From Montifringilla adamsi (lineage: Eukaryota > Chordata > Aves > Passeriformes > Passeridae): a stretch of DNA of 64,000 nucleotides. The stretch spans positions 11,532,286-11,596,285 of the forward strand of contig JAGGNK010003335.1 of the NCBI GenBank assembly GCA_017590115.1, read 5' to 3'. The notes below the pieces were generated by a model. The model saw only the letters and a list, made by a program, of their open reading frames with translations, was not told the DNA's origin and made no database searches. Position numbers and translations under genes: made by a program. Below, one piece after another: positions 47,010 to 57,540 of the stretch (its first letter is position 1; each line of letters starts with the position of its first letter).

Positions 47010-50000
47010 CTGCAGTTGTCTGGACTATGCATAATCCAGAGGGAACTCACCTCCCCTGGAGGTGGTCATGTCACCTTTCTGAGGTGCGTTTTGGTTACAG
47101 CAAGGAGATGGTTTGGTTGTTCCAGGAGATGCTGTTCTCTTTTTCATGATGAAGGGGGAGTTCATGTGATGGCTCCAGCTGCGTGAATCCCATCCCAGCT
47201 CTCTGACTTCATAGCTCTTCTTTTCTCTTTTTGATGAAAAAGGAATCCATCAAAAATGGCTTTTTTTACTCCTCCAGGGTAAGGAATGGCCTTATTTAGG
47301 AAATTATTTTTTGTTGAGTGCTCTACCTTGAAACAATCTCCTGTCATATCCACGCTACTGAGCATGAAGGAACTAGAAAAATGTTTGTCTGTCCATAATC
47401 CTCCCTTGACTTCTGATTTGTCTTCTGGGCCATGGCTAAAACATTCAAGCACAACTTGGAGTAAGACACAAGTGAGTGAGTTAAACATGAGGCAGTAAAT
47501 ATCCTGGCTTGTGTTATTTTTCTGCTCTTTGAACTCCAAAAGCAGTTATTTGTCATTTATTTGCTATCCCTTGACAGTAAACATGATGTCTGTGTGGAAC
47601 TAGTTCCTGATAAGCTCTCCAATAAGGTCAAGACATGCAAACAAATGAAAGCAGCCATAATATAGATGTTAACCACTGCACCCCCCTTTTTTCATAACTT
47701 TTTAGCTTGTGCACTACTGTATTTTTGTTGGCAGCATGTGGTACTATTGCTTCTGCAATAATTCCTCTCCATGCACAGCAAACAGAAAGGATTTCAAGCA
47801 TTTTATTTCTTGTCAGCTTTGATAAATGCAGAACGATTTACCTAAAAGAGCAAAATACCAGGACCAAAATTTTCAAAGCAGAGGCTTTTTCCCTTTGATT
47901 CCTGCCAGTGATGTCATGGAGCCCAGCTGCTGGGACTCTTGATGATTTCCCCTACTCATGTTTCACCCAGTCATTTCAGGCCCTAATGGAATTACTTTGA
48001 GCGAAACCTGGTTATTCATGGTTCACCTCCTGCATCAGCTGATGCCAGGAACTCTTCTCTGGGATGCGTGGAGGGGAGGTACAGGCAACTCAGGACATTT
48101 TAAAGACTGTTTTCCCTTTTTGTTTATCACCAACCCTGATGCAAATCAGCACACTGTGTGGCTGGGAGGGATACAGGCATTAAATTGATATTGTCTTATT
48201 TTCACTGCTTGGACTCTCAGTGGAATCCTTTGGCTCCCCAGCTGATTCCTGGGGAGAGTTAAGCCTGTCCTGTTGATATTTGGTGCAGTGGAGAGGATTT
48301 TGATAACTAGTTTTGGGCAGTTTTGTTGGCTGTTCCTTGCTAACAAAAAGCACAGGGCTGGTTCTTGGTTCCTCTCTGCACCTCAGTGCAGCCCCTTTGC
48401 CTGCTCATGCTGAGGTTTTTCCATCTGCTAAACGTTTTCTTTTTAAAAAATGGGTGATGTCACTATTATCCCTCCATAGCACCACCTAAATGGGACAGCA
48501 TTCCCTGATTTAGTGGGGGGGGGGGGAAACTGTTCAGTGCCCTCTTTGAGTGGCTCAATGTCACACGTGTCCTCTTCCAGGAGGTTGACCAAAGCACAGG
48601 TGAAGAGTGGTCTGAGCCAGAGCAGAAGAGGTAACAAATAACAGGGGTATCTGCCAGGTACAGATAACCAGGTTAGGCACCTACAGAGGTTTTTTAGCTG
48701 CAGTGTTTTAGAGCCTGAAAAATGGAAAAATTAGGTTTTTTCTGAATTATATAAGCTCTGTACATTTTCTCATGAAATAGCTGCATGAAAATACCTCATT
48801 AAATGCTTCCTTGATGTCCCTCATGTCCAGCTTTAGCTGGTCTGCAGTGTGAATTCTCTGAACTTATAAGAGCTGGAATTTATAACTCCTGTAGTGTCTT
48901 CATGAGTAATTTTACATGGAATATCCAATTTTGTAGGGGGCTTGTGTCAGTATAAATATATAAACGTGAAATTGTCTTAGTTTCTTCACCTCTGAGGGTT
49001 TTTTGGGCTATTTAATATTGCTGCTGTTCTTTACCCGCTGCTGAAATATTTTAATTCTGTCATTCTTTGTATTCCCATATTGATTGGAGCATCAGTGGAG
49101 ACTGAACATGCCAAAGTGGGGAGACAAAGTGCAGGAAGGGGAGCACTTGCATAGGTAGGGTCAGTGAGAAGGCAGTAAGTATAGAAAGCCACTCTCACCT
49201 TTATTTTTTACCTGAGGTACCCATATTAAGGACATGGATATGTTGTGGCTCCTGCAAAGCCAGGAGGGAGATTGGCAGCTCCAGAGTGACTCCATCCAAG
49301 AATTAGATGATGAATTCAGAATGACCTGAATTAGAGATGCATCTCTTTCACCTGGTTAGCAGCTATGGTGACTGAACTGTGGATCCCACCCTGCTCTTCC
49401 ACCCGCCCTCACTCAGTGTGGACCCTTTCACCTGACTCCTTCCCCATTTATTGTGTGGACACTGCCCTGCTTTGCAAAGAAAAAAAAAAAGAGAAAGAAA
49501 AAAATTACTATTAGAAAAAGATGGAGCATGAAGAATTCCAGCCTGAGAGCGGAATGTAAGTGAATTAATCTCTCTTGGTGAGGAGGAAATTATTTTTGTT
49601 ACTAGCAAAGGTTGTTTTTTCATCGGTATTTTTCTTTCAAAGCTTTCAGGCATCCATCAAAACCCAACAGCTTAATTTCTGTAGATACAATGTTTCACTT
49701 TTTAGTTGCCAAATAACCTCATATATTTAATTTTCCAGATTTTTTAGATGCTTTCAGGAAGTTGTCACAAGAGACCCTCCCTGGATAGATTTCTTCTTCT
49801 AAGAAAGCCACTTAAAAAAAAAAAATCAGAACAAAGATGATTCAAGCAGTTTTGTCCTACCCAGAGACAATGCTGCAGCAAAGCCTCGACTGCCTTTTAT
49901 TAAACTCAGCCAGAATCTTTCTGGCTCTTTTCATGTGCTGAGGGTGGGGGCATTGATCTGCTGCAGCCTGGCCTGAGCAGGGACCCAAACTGGGCGTTTT

Positions 50001-51056
50001 TCAGCTGTGCCTGTCCTCTGCTCCCCCTTCCTTCTTTGTTAAATGGAAGTTGGCGTAACAGAAGAGAGCAGCCTGCCAGGAGGGTGTCAGAGTCAGCAAT
50101 GATCACAATCAGACACTGCAATCAGATTGCTCTTCCAACTCCTAGGAAGAAATAACCATCTGTTTCAGTGGTTACAGGGGGGAGAAAAAAAGAAAATAAA
50201 AAAGAAAGAGGCATGTCCAGGGTTTTCTATTTCAAACATTGCCTAATGCATGTCTGGGAACTGAAATGGGGTTTGGTAGTGGTGGTGCCAGTTCTGGACC
50301 AGAGGTAAATATCCAGACCTCACGTAATGTGCAGGAAAATCAGGTATGGTGTCCATGACACTTTAAGAATTTCCATTTTCTTTCTGGGACCTGAGCTGGA
50401 TAGTAGCCTAGGACATGAATGGAGTGGCCTTAGCCCATCTGTCCAATGGATTCCCACTTTTTTTTTTTTTTCCCCTCCAAAATGCACTGGGAGAAGCCTG
50501 TTGCTGTGATTGGAGCTGCTTGGTCTGTTGGGCTAGGTGGGGCCTGCTGTCCCCCTGTCTGTGCCCCATCCTGCACAGGTGGCTCCACGCTGGCCTCTCT
50601 GTGTGATGTCCTCCAAGCCCAGCAAATATTCCAGGCCCCAGAGTGCTACGGTGCATGTAACAAAGGGAAAATTCATTTATTCACTCAGGCAGGTGATGGA
50701 TAGTCTGTCAATGTTTATACAGTAGACACAAGCCTAATTTTCAGGTATTAGTTGATTAACACTTGAGTCATAGTGTGTGTCCTGTGTCCAGTAATGTGGA
50801 ACATCAAATGTGTGAAAAAGATTAATAGTGTGCACAGATGTTACTCAGAGGATCAATTTGTCTGGGGTTTGAAGAGGTGGTACCTTGCAGATCAATAGGA
50901 AAGGAGAAAATTAGAGTAATATGTTGATAGAAAGCCCAGCCGAGTCTTATGCATGGCTGGGTTATCTGCTCCAAATACTTCGCTTCTCGTAAAGCCTTTC
51001 AAAGGCTGCAACAAAATGTTAAGCACATTCTCCTGTAAATTTTTGTTGTTTCTTAC
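47006..51056. other. gene-free stretch
   Basis: No recognisable gene or repeat. A run of 12 G lies at 48515-48526, prone to sequencing error. Open frames are at most about 125 codons and unrecognised. Confidence 0.55.
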
Positions 51057-51058
51057 AG

Positions 51059-51217
51059 ACCTACAGCTTCCCCAAATGGCAGGCCCTGACCAAGGGACAC
51101 AAAGCAGCCCTTGTGCAAGGGGCTGAGCAGCCCAGGAAAACTTTTCCCTGGCATTTTGTGTGAAGAACGCTTCGCTAGATTATAAATAGCAACAGGGAGG
51201 AGGGCAATAGAAATAAA
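51059..51217 (+). other. candidate 3'-terminal exon
   Basis: An acceptor with a good pyrimidine tract (TTTTTGTTGTTTCTTACAG ending at 51058) is followed by a 34-codon frame open from the first base and closed by TGA at 51161-51163, then AATAAA at 51212-51217, about 50 bp past the stop. That is the layout of a last exon. The peptide begins TYSFPKWQALTKGHKAALVQ and I do not recognise it. No upstream coding exon with a matching phase was found, so it may be coincidental or part of a noncoding transcript. Confidence 0.2.
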
Positions 51218-54200
51218 TGTTGCTCTGTAAATAAGGGAACCAAAGCTGGACAGTGGAAGGGCTCTCTCTAGATGAGCTCAGCCTCTCCTAAGCTTTAAGG
51301 GAGGAGTGTTGTGGTACTTATTTCCCTGCTGCCTCCAAATGCTGCCCGACGGGAAGTGCATGGCAGCAGAGGATGGGGGAGGCTGGAGCAGGTTCAGGCA
51401 CTCACACCCCACAGAGGTCCCTGTGCTGCAGGTGGGCTCCCCACCCCCTGACCTGCCTGTGCAGAGAGGCTGTGAGCCCTGAATGCCCTCAGAACAACCT
51501 AAACAGAGATTTTTCTGTAGTGGCAGAACAATGTGTTTGAATTTAGTGCCTGATCCCTGCAGCTAAGCGCTCCCACACGTTCACTCTGTGCAGCAGAGGC
51601 TCACAGAGCTGCCAGGTGTGCCCAGCCCTGCTTCCCATCTCTGGCAGCAGAGTGCTCCAAGAGGGTCTGGAAGTGATGGGAAAAGGGACAGCAACAGATC
51701 CCTGTTATCTTAAAGACCTAAAGCATGTCTGGGCACAGCTCTGGAGGGGTCAGTGCAGCAGGCAGCCCCACACCTGCAGCAGAACACAGCTCCTTCTCTC
51801 TGCTTTCCTCGCTGGGGCTGCAGGGATGTGCAGCTGTAAAGGCTGAAAGGAGGCAGAGGTGGTCTGGAATGGCTCTGAGGTGGGTGATCCTGTGGGCAAG
51901 GCAGCCCCATCCCACGGGAGGATCCACAGGACCCCTCCTGTGGGACAGCTGTGGAGCACGAGCAGCTGGAGCTCAGCCAGCGCTGCCAAGGGACACCCAG
52001 AGGTTCTGAGTGTCTGTTTATCTGTGCTGTTCAGAAATGGTTCCTTGCCACTGAGACAGAAAGCAGCTTTGGACAGAAATTTCAGCCTATGATGGGAATG
52101 TCAGCAGTGTTATGCTCTTTCATATTTTTTTAAAGCCTGGCTTTCTGCAAACTGACATATTTACATGCTTGCTTTATAACATTGGCATGGGATTTATGAA
52201 ATCGCCTTGAAATTAATGTCTATTTCTAACAAATTTAAATTAAGAATGACCATACCCACATGAGAAATAGGATAGGAAATTTAATTTAAGGGAAAGCTGG
52301 GAATGTGTATGTTTCTGTTGCATATATTTCAGACTCTTTCTGTTGCAACCTAATAACATGTGTGAATGAGTGCCCAGTCCTTCCAACACAACCTGGAGGA
52401 TTGTACTTCTACAGGAAGTTGTTTTGTGAAATTAGCAGGAAAGCTTGGAAATGAAGAATTCCATTTTGCAGCAGATTTTTTGCAGGGATCCAAATTCATC
52501 TGCCCAGAGGCCTCGTGCCCCAAAACAGGGGTAAGGAGGGAAAAGAAGGGGCTGCAAACCCCAGGAGAACAGGATTAGCAGCAGGCAGGACACACATGCC
52601 TTTTTCTTTACCTCTGCCAGGTCCAAGACAGCCACTCTGTGCAGTTAAGAGCCTTTCATACTCCTTAAGAAACAACCACAGCTTCCTTGCTGAGGATTGG
52701 CAAAAACTGCTCTGGACCATCATAAAAACAGCATATTCTCATTTTTGTCAGCACAGGCAGTAGCAGCTGAGCTCACATGCCCCAGACCAAAGTCCAGAAG
52801 CCAGGCTTGGCGATTTGTTTCCTGCACAATATATTTATATAGACAACTAACCCGTCGCTGGGCTGCTGGCAGTTTTGCATTTTCCTTGTAAACTGCTCTT
52901 ATAAGCTACAACACATCTGGGCATTCTTAATTCTGCCTCTCACTTCATTACCTTTCATAGGAGACTCTGGATTTACAGCAAAAGAATCAATAGTTTGAAA
53001 GTTTTAAAAAGTGCAATATTAAAATTTTAAAAGAAAGCAGGAAATCATAGTCTCCGTTCAGAAGAGTTAAAAAAAAAAACCAAAAAAAAACCCCAAACCA
53101 AACAACCCAACACAAAAACTTTTTCTTTGGGTAAGGATTGGGGCTCACAATTAGTTATCTTCATACAGTGCAATTAGGGATTTCTTCTAAAATCTATGTG
53201 TGAACACACTTGGCTTCTGGAATCCGCATTAAAAATATTCAGAGTTTATACACAGCACAGTTTGTTGGCAGCATTTATGCAAAGTGGACTCCAGCAAACA
53301 ATCTGTTGCTGTTTACAGGACTGGGATGAGGGGTTTGGAGGGGGAATTGGGGTCTGTGGCAAATCCTGCTGCCCACTGTGGGCAGGAGCCCCAGCCCAGA
53401 GGGATTGACTCCAGCAGAGGATCCATCCCTTGCTGCAGGATTGCTCTCCCTTGAGCAGATGTAATTGAAATCAGATCTCTGTGCTGCCTTAGGATTCCTC
53501 TGGCAGAGCTGGTCTTGGCATTGTTTTCTTTACCATTTTTCCTATTACTGTTAGTAGCAATCACCAGAACAAGGCAGCGAGGGACAGGAGAGAAAAGCAG
53601 CATGCTGTGAAATTGTTGAAATAATTCAAAGGTTTCCACAGGAAACATCATCTCCAAGTGCTTGAATGCAGCCTCCCAGATATAAATATAGTGCAGGGAA
53701 AGAGAGGGAGGGGGTGAAAAGGGAAGGGGGAATGAGATTTAGTGATATTAAGAGACTAAAACAGTATGAGCAATTTGTAAATGATACAGGCTCCACGCCC
53801 TGAGGAGCACTGGAGAGGGGAGCAGAGGGAACAGGGCTGAAACCCAGGTCTGTGCTCTGCAGCCCCCTCCTTGCTTTGTTCCACAGGTACCTTAGACCCC
53901 TTCTGGGTTTTTTTCCCTTGCAATGACGAAAGTTTGAAAAATAAATGTTGATTACAGAACAAACCCGTGCTTGGTTCAAGGAGGATCCTTCAGCACATGC
54001 TGAGAGCAGTGTCAATAACATCCATCTATTTATTGATCAATACCTTTCAATCATTCAAGGAAACATTTTGATTTTAGCAGATGGCATTCTTTCAGTGGAG
54101 TCCATTCAAACTAATACTAGCTGTATCATTTTACTATCTACAGCACTAAAATATGTTATGTTTTTATGTTTTAAAATGAAAATGTCTGTACAATTATTTT

Positions 54201-55290
54201 AAGGAACAAAGTCAACTTCTTTTCTAAGCCTGGCTAAGTAGGTCAAGTTTCCAAATTAATATTTTGGTTCCTAGATGTGATATGTTTAATTTGTAAAAGT
54301 GTACATTTTAGGAATGATGAAATAATTCTGCATTAAAACTGCTTTTAATGAAAAAATAGCTATTCATTTAATCAGAAATTCTCAGAAGCAATAGTTACTC
54401 TTTTGAGAGGGAATTTTGTGTTGTTAGAAGATATGGAACAGCTTTCTGGTATTGAAACCATGACTTTGGAGGTCTTGTAGTTTGGTTGAGCAAGAAGGAG
54501 AAATTCTGCACAGAAACATTTTAATGAAAAGTCCTTTTAATTTCCTTACAGCTGCAATTCTGTAATGAGAGGGAGGGGACCTTTCTGCACTCAGTATTTC
54601 TGAGGAGCCAAAAAGTCCCCATGCCATCCATGGGAGTAGCTTACACTTTGGAAATTAGTATTTGATGCTGAACAAAGCCAAGTTTGAAGCACTTTTCTGA
54701 CAAAGTTGCCTTGCAAGAGCAGAAATCCCATCTCTCCTCCTGCTTTCAGGAGCCCAGAAATTCCTGGGAGCTCCCTGCACCCCCCAACTGCCTCTTTGTC
54801 TATAAACAAACTTCAGCTTGGCCCCTCTCTCCATCTCTCTACTCCTTTGCAAGAAAGCATTACCGGCTACTTGCAATGAACTTGCCATTCTTCAGCTCAC
54901 AATTGTTGTTGTCAGCTTCACATAACAGTTCATCCCTTTTCTGCTTAATCAGAGGCTTTAAATTTTAGGTATTCACTGAAATAGAGAAGAGTTTTGAGGT
55001 TTCCAGATATTCATTTTAATGAATCCTGTGATATTTTTAATGAAGAGGTCAGAAATACATATTTTCTTCTTTTCTAAATGTTAATAAAATACAGAAAAAG
55101 AAAAAAGGGGTGGGGGAAACAACTTTCCAAAGATTTTAGTCTGGTGACTGGTTGTCCTTTGTGCATCTGTTCAAGTATTTTGTGGTTTGCATTTACGTCT
55201 GTATTTGCCCAATTTACAGCTTAAAAAAAAAAAATCAATAGTAATGTTATATTTTCATGAAACCAGCGTTTTTTAACTGAGATCTCATGA
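51218..55290. other. gene-free stretch
   Basis: A GC-richer patch at 51300-52000 yields overlapping open frames of up to 94 codons with no recognisable product. An A/C-rich low-complexity run lies at 53070-53120. A short stretch with a good acceptor and a GTAAGG donor (about 52487-52533) is too small to call. Confidence 0.5.
53070..53120. repeat. A/C-rich low-complexity run
   Basis: Runs of A separated by CC, CCCC and CAACCC. Simple sequence with no strand-specific meaning. Confidence 0.85.
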
Positions 55291-55299
55291 GTAAATTAA

Positions 55300-55331
55300 A
55301 TTACATCCAAGCTGGATTACATCCAAGTTGG
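55300..55331. repeat. 16-bp tandem duplication
   Basis: ATTACATCCAAGCTGG is directly followed by ATTACATCCAAGTTGG with one mismatch. It adjoins the fossil repeat at 55340-55460. Confidence 0.9.
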
Positions 55332-55339
55332 AATGCAGT

Positions 55340-55460
55340 TGCAGGCCCTGATCCTGCAAATGCTTACGCACATGAATATTCCCACTTAGTTTATGCCTTG
55401 GGCTAGGACTTGAGAGACCTGGAACCTTGTTCTAGGTCTGCTACAGCCTCCCTCTCCCCT
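55340..55460 (+). repeat. ancient amniote interspersed repeat fragments
   Basis: GGCCCTGATCCTGCAAATGC continuing TTACGCACATGAATATTCCC matches the remembered core of an old repeat abundant in turtles and crocodiles (GATCCTGCAAACACTTACGCACATGAGTAA). It is followed by GGACTTGAGAGACCTGGAAC and TTGTTCTAGGTCTGCTACAG, similar to the 'GGACTCGGGAGACCTGGGTTCTA...CTCTGCCACAG' part of an ancient tRNA-derived SINE. Both pieces are diverged. Family names are not assigned. Confidence 0.45.
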
Positions 55461-55492
55461 GCTCCCTTCTTTTCTCTCAATCTCAATTATTA

Positions 55493-55535
55493 CTATTAAA
55501 AAAAAATAAATAAAAAAGAGAGAGAGAGAAAAGAT
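55493..55535. repeat. A-rich and (GA)n simple sequence
   Basis: A run of A with interspersed T (AAATAAATAAAAAA) passing into AGAGAGAGAGAGAAAAG. Low complexity. Confidence 0.85.
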
Positions 55536-56400
55536 GGACTAATATTGACAGTCGATTTGATGTTGCATATATTTTTCATATATATTTATGAGATATCACT
55601 TTTTCGGGTCATATATGAGCTATTAAATCACAATATATACTAAATATATGGTAAAACAGGCCTTATTTGCTATGCTTGTCCCAGACTCTTTTGAAAAGTA
55701 TTTAGTCTGTGACAGCAAAGCTCCTACTGAGGTTTCACTGCTTTTCCTCTTGTTTTTTGATATCCTGTTGTTTCTACATCCTCCTGCTCCTGGTGCAGGC
55801 AGACAAACTAAAGTAAACAAGAGCAGGGCTAAATTCTTCCATGCAGGAACCTTCTTTTTAGTCTGTGCTTCTTTAGGGTTGACAGAGCAGAGTTGCCACA
55901 TCACAAATAAATACTGATAATAGGGAATACACTCCAATACAAAGCTTCAGAGAGGCAAAAGTTCTGTCAACAAGGAGAACCAGTGGAGCAGGCAGACAGA
56001 AATCCATGGTGCAGCGTGGAGAACAAAATTGCCCAAGTGGCTGAAAGCTGATCTTTGCTGTAGGCAGTTCTCTAGGCTATGACATAAGGCTGTACATGAA
56101 TTAAAAGAGGAACCTAAGCCTTGGAGACATTAAACACAGCTTAATGTGCTATTGCCTGTCAGCTGGGCTGCTGTGGCTGCCCCGGTGCCAGCTCAGCTCA
56201 ACGCCTTCCACGCTGGGCTTGGGGCAGCCACAGCACCTTGAGCTGCCCTAAGAGCTGACATGCCACAGCTGAGGCACCACAGTTTGTTCTGACTCTGTCA
56301 TTTGGGTTTGCTCCTGAAGCCTTCGTGATCTGGGGAGGTCTCAGAAGCAGCTTGAGGGGAAATGGGGAGAAAGAAGGATGTTTATCTGTGTTTGTTTGCA

Positions 56401-56826
56401 GCAAAATGAAAGAACAGCTTGTCCAGACCTTTAAAAAGTATGTTGATGAGAGAGCTGGCTAATGAAAGATGGAAATTTCTTGAGAATGTTGGTTTTACTA
56501 CTCACCATAGTGCAGGGGACTGCATTTATGGAGAATGTGAGAAGAGTTCTCACTGCAACAGACCCCGTGAGGGCAAGGTAGTAAAAATCCAAATCCCTCA
56601 AGGGTTCACAGTCAGCAGTTATTACCCAGCCCAAGGGCCTGAAAGTTGGAATGAAGCACATGAATTAACCCTTCACTGGTATGGAGATCAGCCTCGTGCA
56701 TGGCATGCACTGAAACCCTTTAGAATGTTCATTATAGTTAACACATTCCTTTGCAGTTGGCAATTTTTATTGTGGCTGTTCTTTGATTCAACAAACTCTG
56801 GCCACTTTGCCCCAAAGTGGAATTGA
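56401..56826 (+). other. exon-like segment with 135-codon open frame, function unknown
   Basis: TGTGTTTGTTTGCAG ends at 56400 and is an adequate acceptor. An internal donor-like AAG followed by GTAGTA lies at 56577/56578, giving a possible 177-bp exon. Two frames are of interest. The first starts at an ATG near 56406 and gives an 18-residue peptide (MKEQLVQTFKKYVDERAG) before TAA. The second stays open from 56419 to the stop at 56824-56826, with no ATG until codon 8. The lysine/glutamate-rich start followed by a frame switch could be a decayed coding sequence with a frameshift, but I recognise neither peptide. It could equally be a chance open frame. Confidence 0.18.
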
Positions 56827-56856
56827 AGTTCATCAATTCAAGTGTTAGGATATAGT

Positions 56857-56873
56857 AAATAAATAAATAAATA
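56857..56873. repeat. (AAAT)n short tandem repeat
   Basis: Four TAAA/AAAT units directly after the open frame that ends at 56826. Simple sequence. It also supplies AATAAA hexamers about 30-45 bp after that stop. Confidence 0.85.
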
Positions 56874-57339
56874 CATTGAGAACAGAGACTATGAAATTAA
56901 TTTCTCTTTTTCTAATTTTCCCCAAATGTTTTGTAGTATTGCTGTCTGAGACTGAACTCTGGGAGGTAAAACAGCTTATCAGATATTCAACCTTAGGTAT
57001 ACAAAATCATATGCTTATAAACCTCACCATACCATTAGACTTACATGTATATAAAATATCTTCTTTTCTCTTTAAAACCGATGTATCCAATGGATGTTTT
57101 CCAGTTCATTACATTACTCTTCTTACTCACCAAACATCAATGACTGCAGGACACAGACCTCCTTCCCAATCAATGAATGCTTGTCCCCTCCTTCAGAAAA
57201 TACCATTATCCTGTGGTGTTTAGGTGAAAAAGCACACCACAGGATCTTAGAGTGGCTGTGGCAAAAGAGGATCCACTGTGATTTATGCGAGGTGCATTGG
57301 GAGCTGTCTGATGTGAAGTCAGCAGATGAAGGGCAATGA

Positions 57340-57540
57340 ATAATTCAGCACTAGGATCCGTCACATCATCTCTCTTCCCATGTTATTGCTGTTTTTACGT
57401 AATTGCAAAGTGAAAAATAAATTGATGTCGTAAAGAAAGCGGCATCATTTATCTGGGAGTGCACATAAGAATTAGAGGTGCAGTTCTGCTGCTTTGTGAG
57501 CCCTGCATGAGGTTACAGTGTGCAAAATTAAAAATGTGCC
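57340..57540. promoter_or_regulatory. candidate conserved noncoding element
   Basis: CpG-retaining AT-rich sequence: GGATCCGTCACATCATC, GTTTTTACGTAATTGCAAAG, TTGATGTCGTAAAGAAAGCG. TTACGTAATTGCAAAG resembles a PAR-bZIP/C/EBP-type composite site (TTACGTAA). No open frame or repeat overlaps it. Confidence 0.3.
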
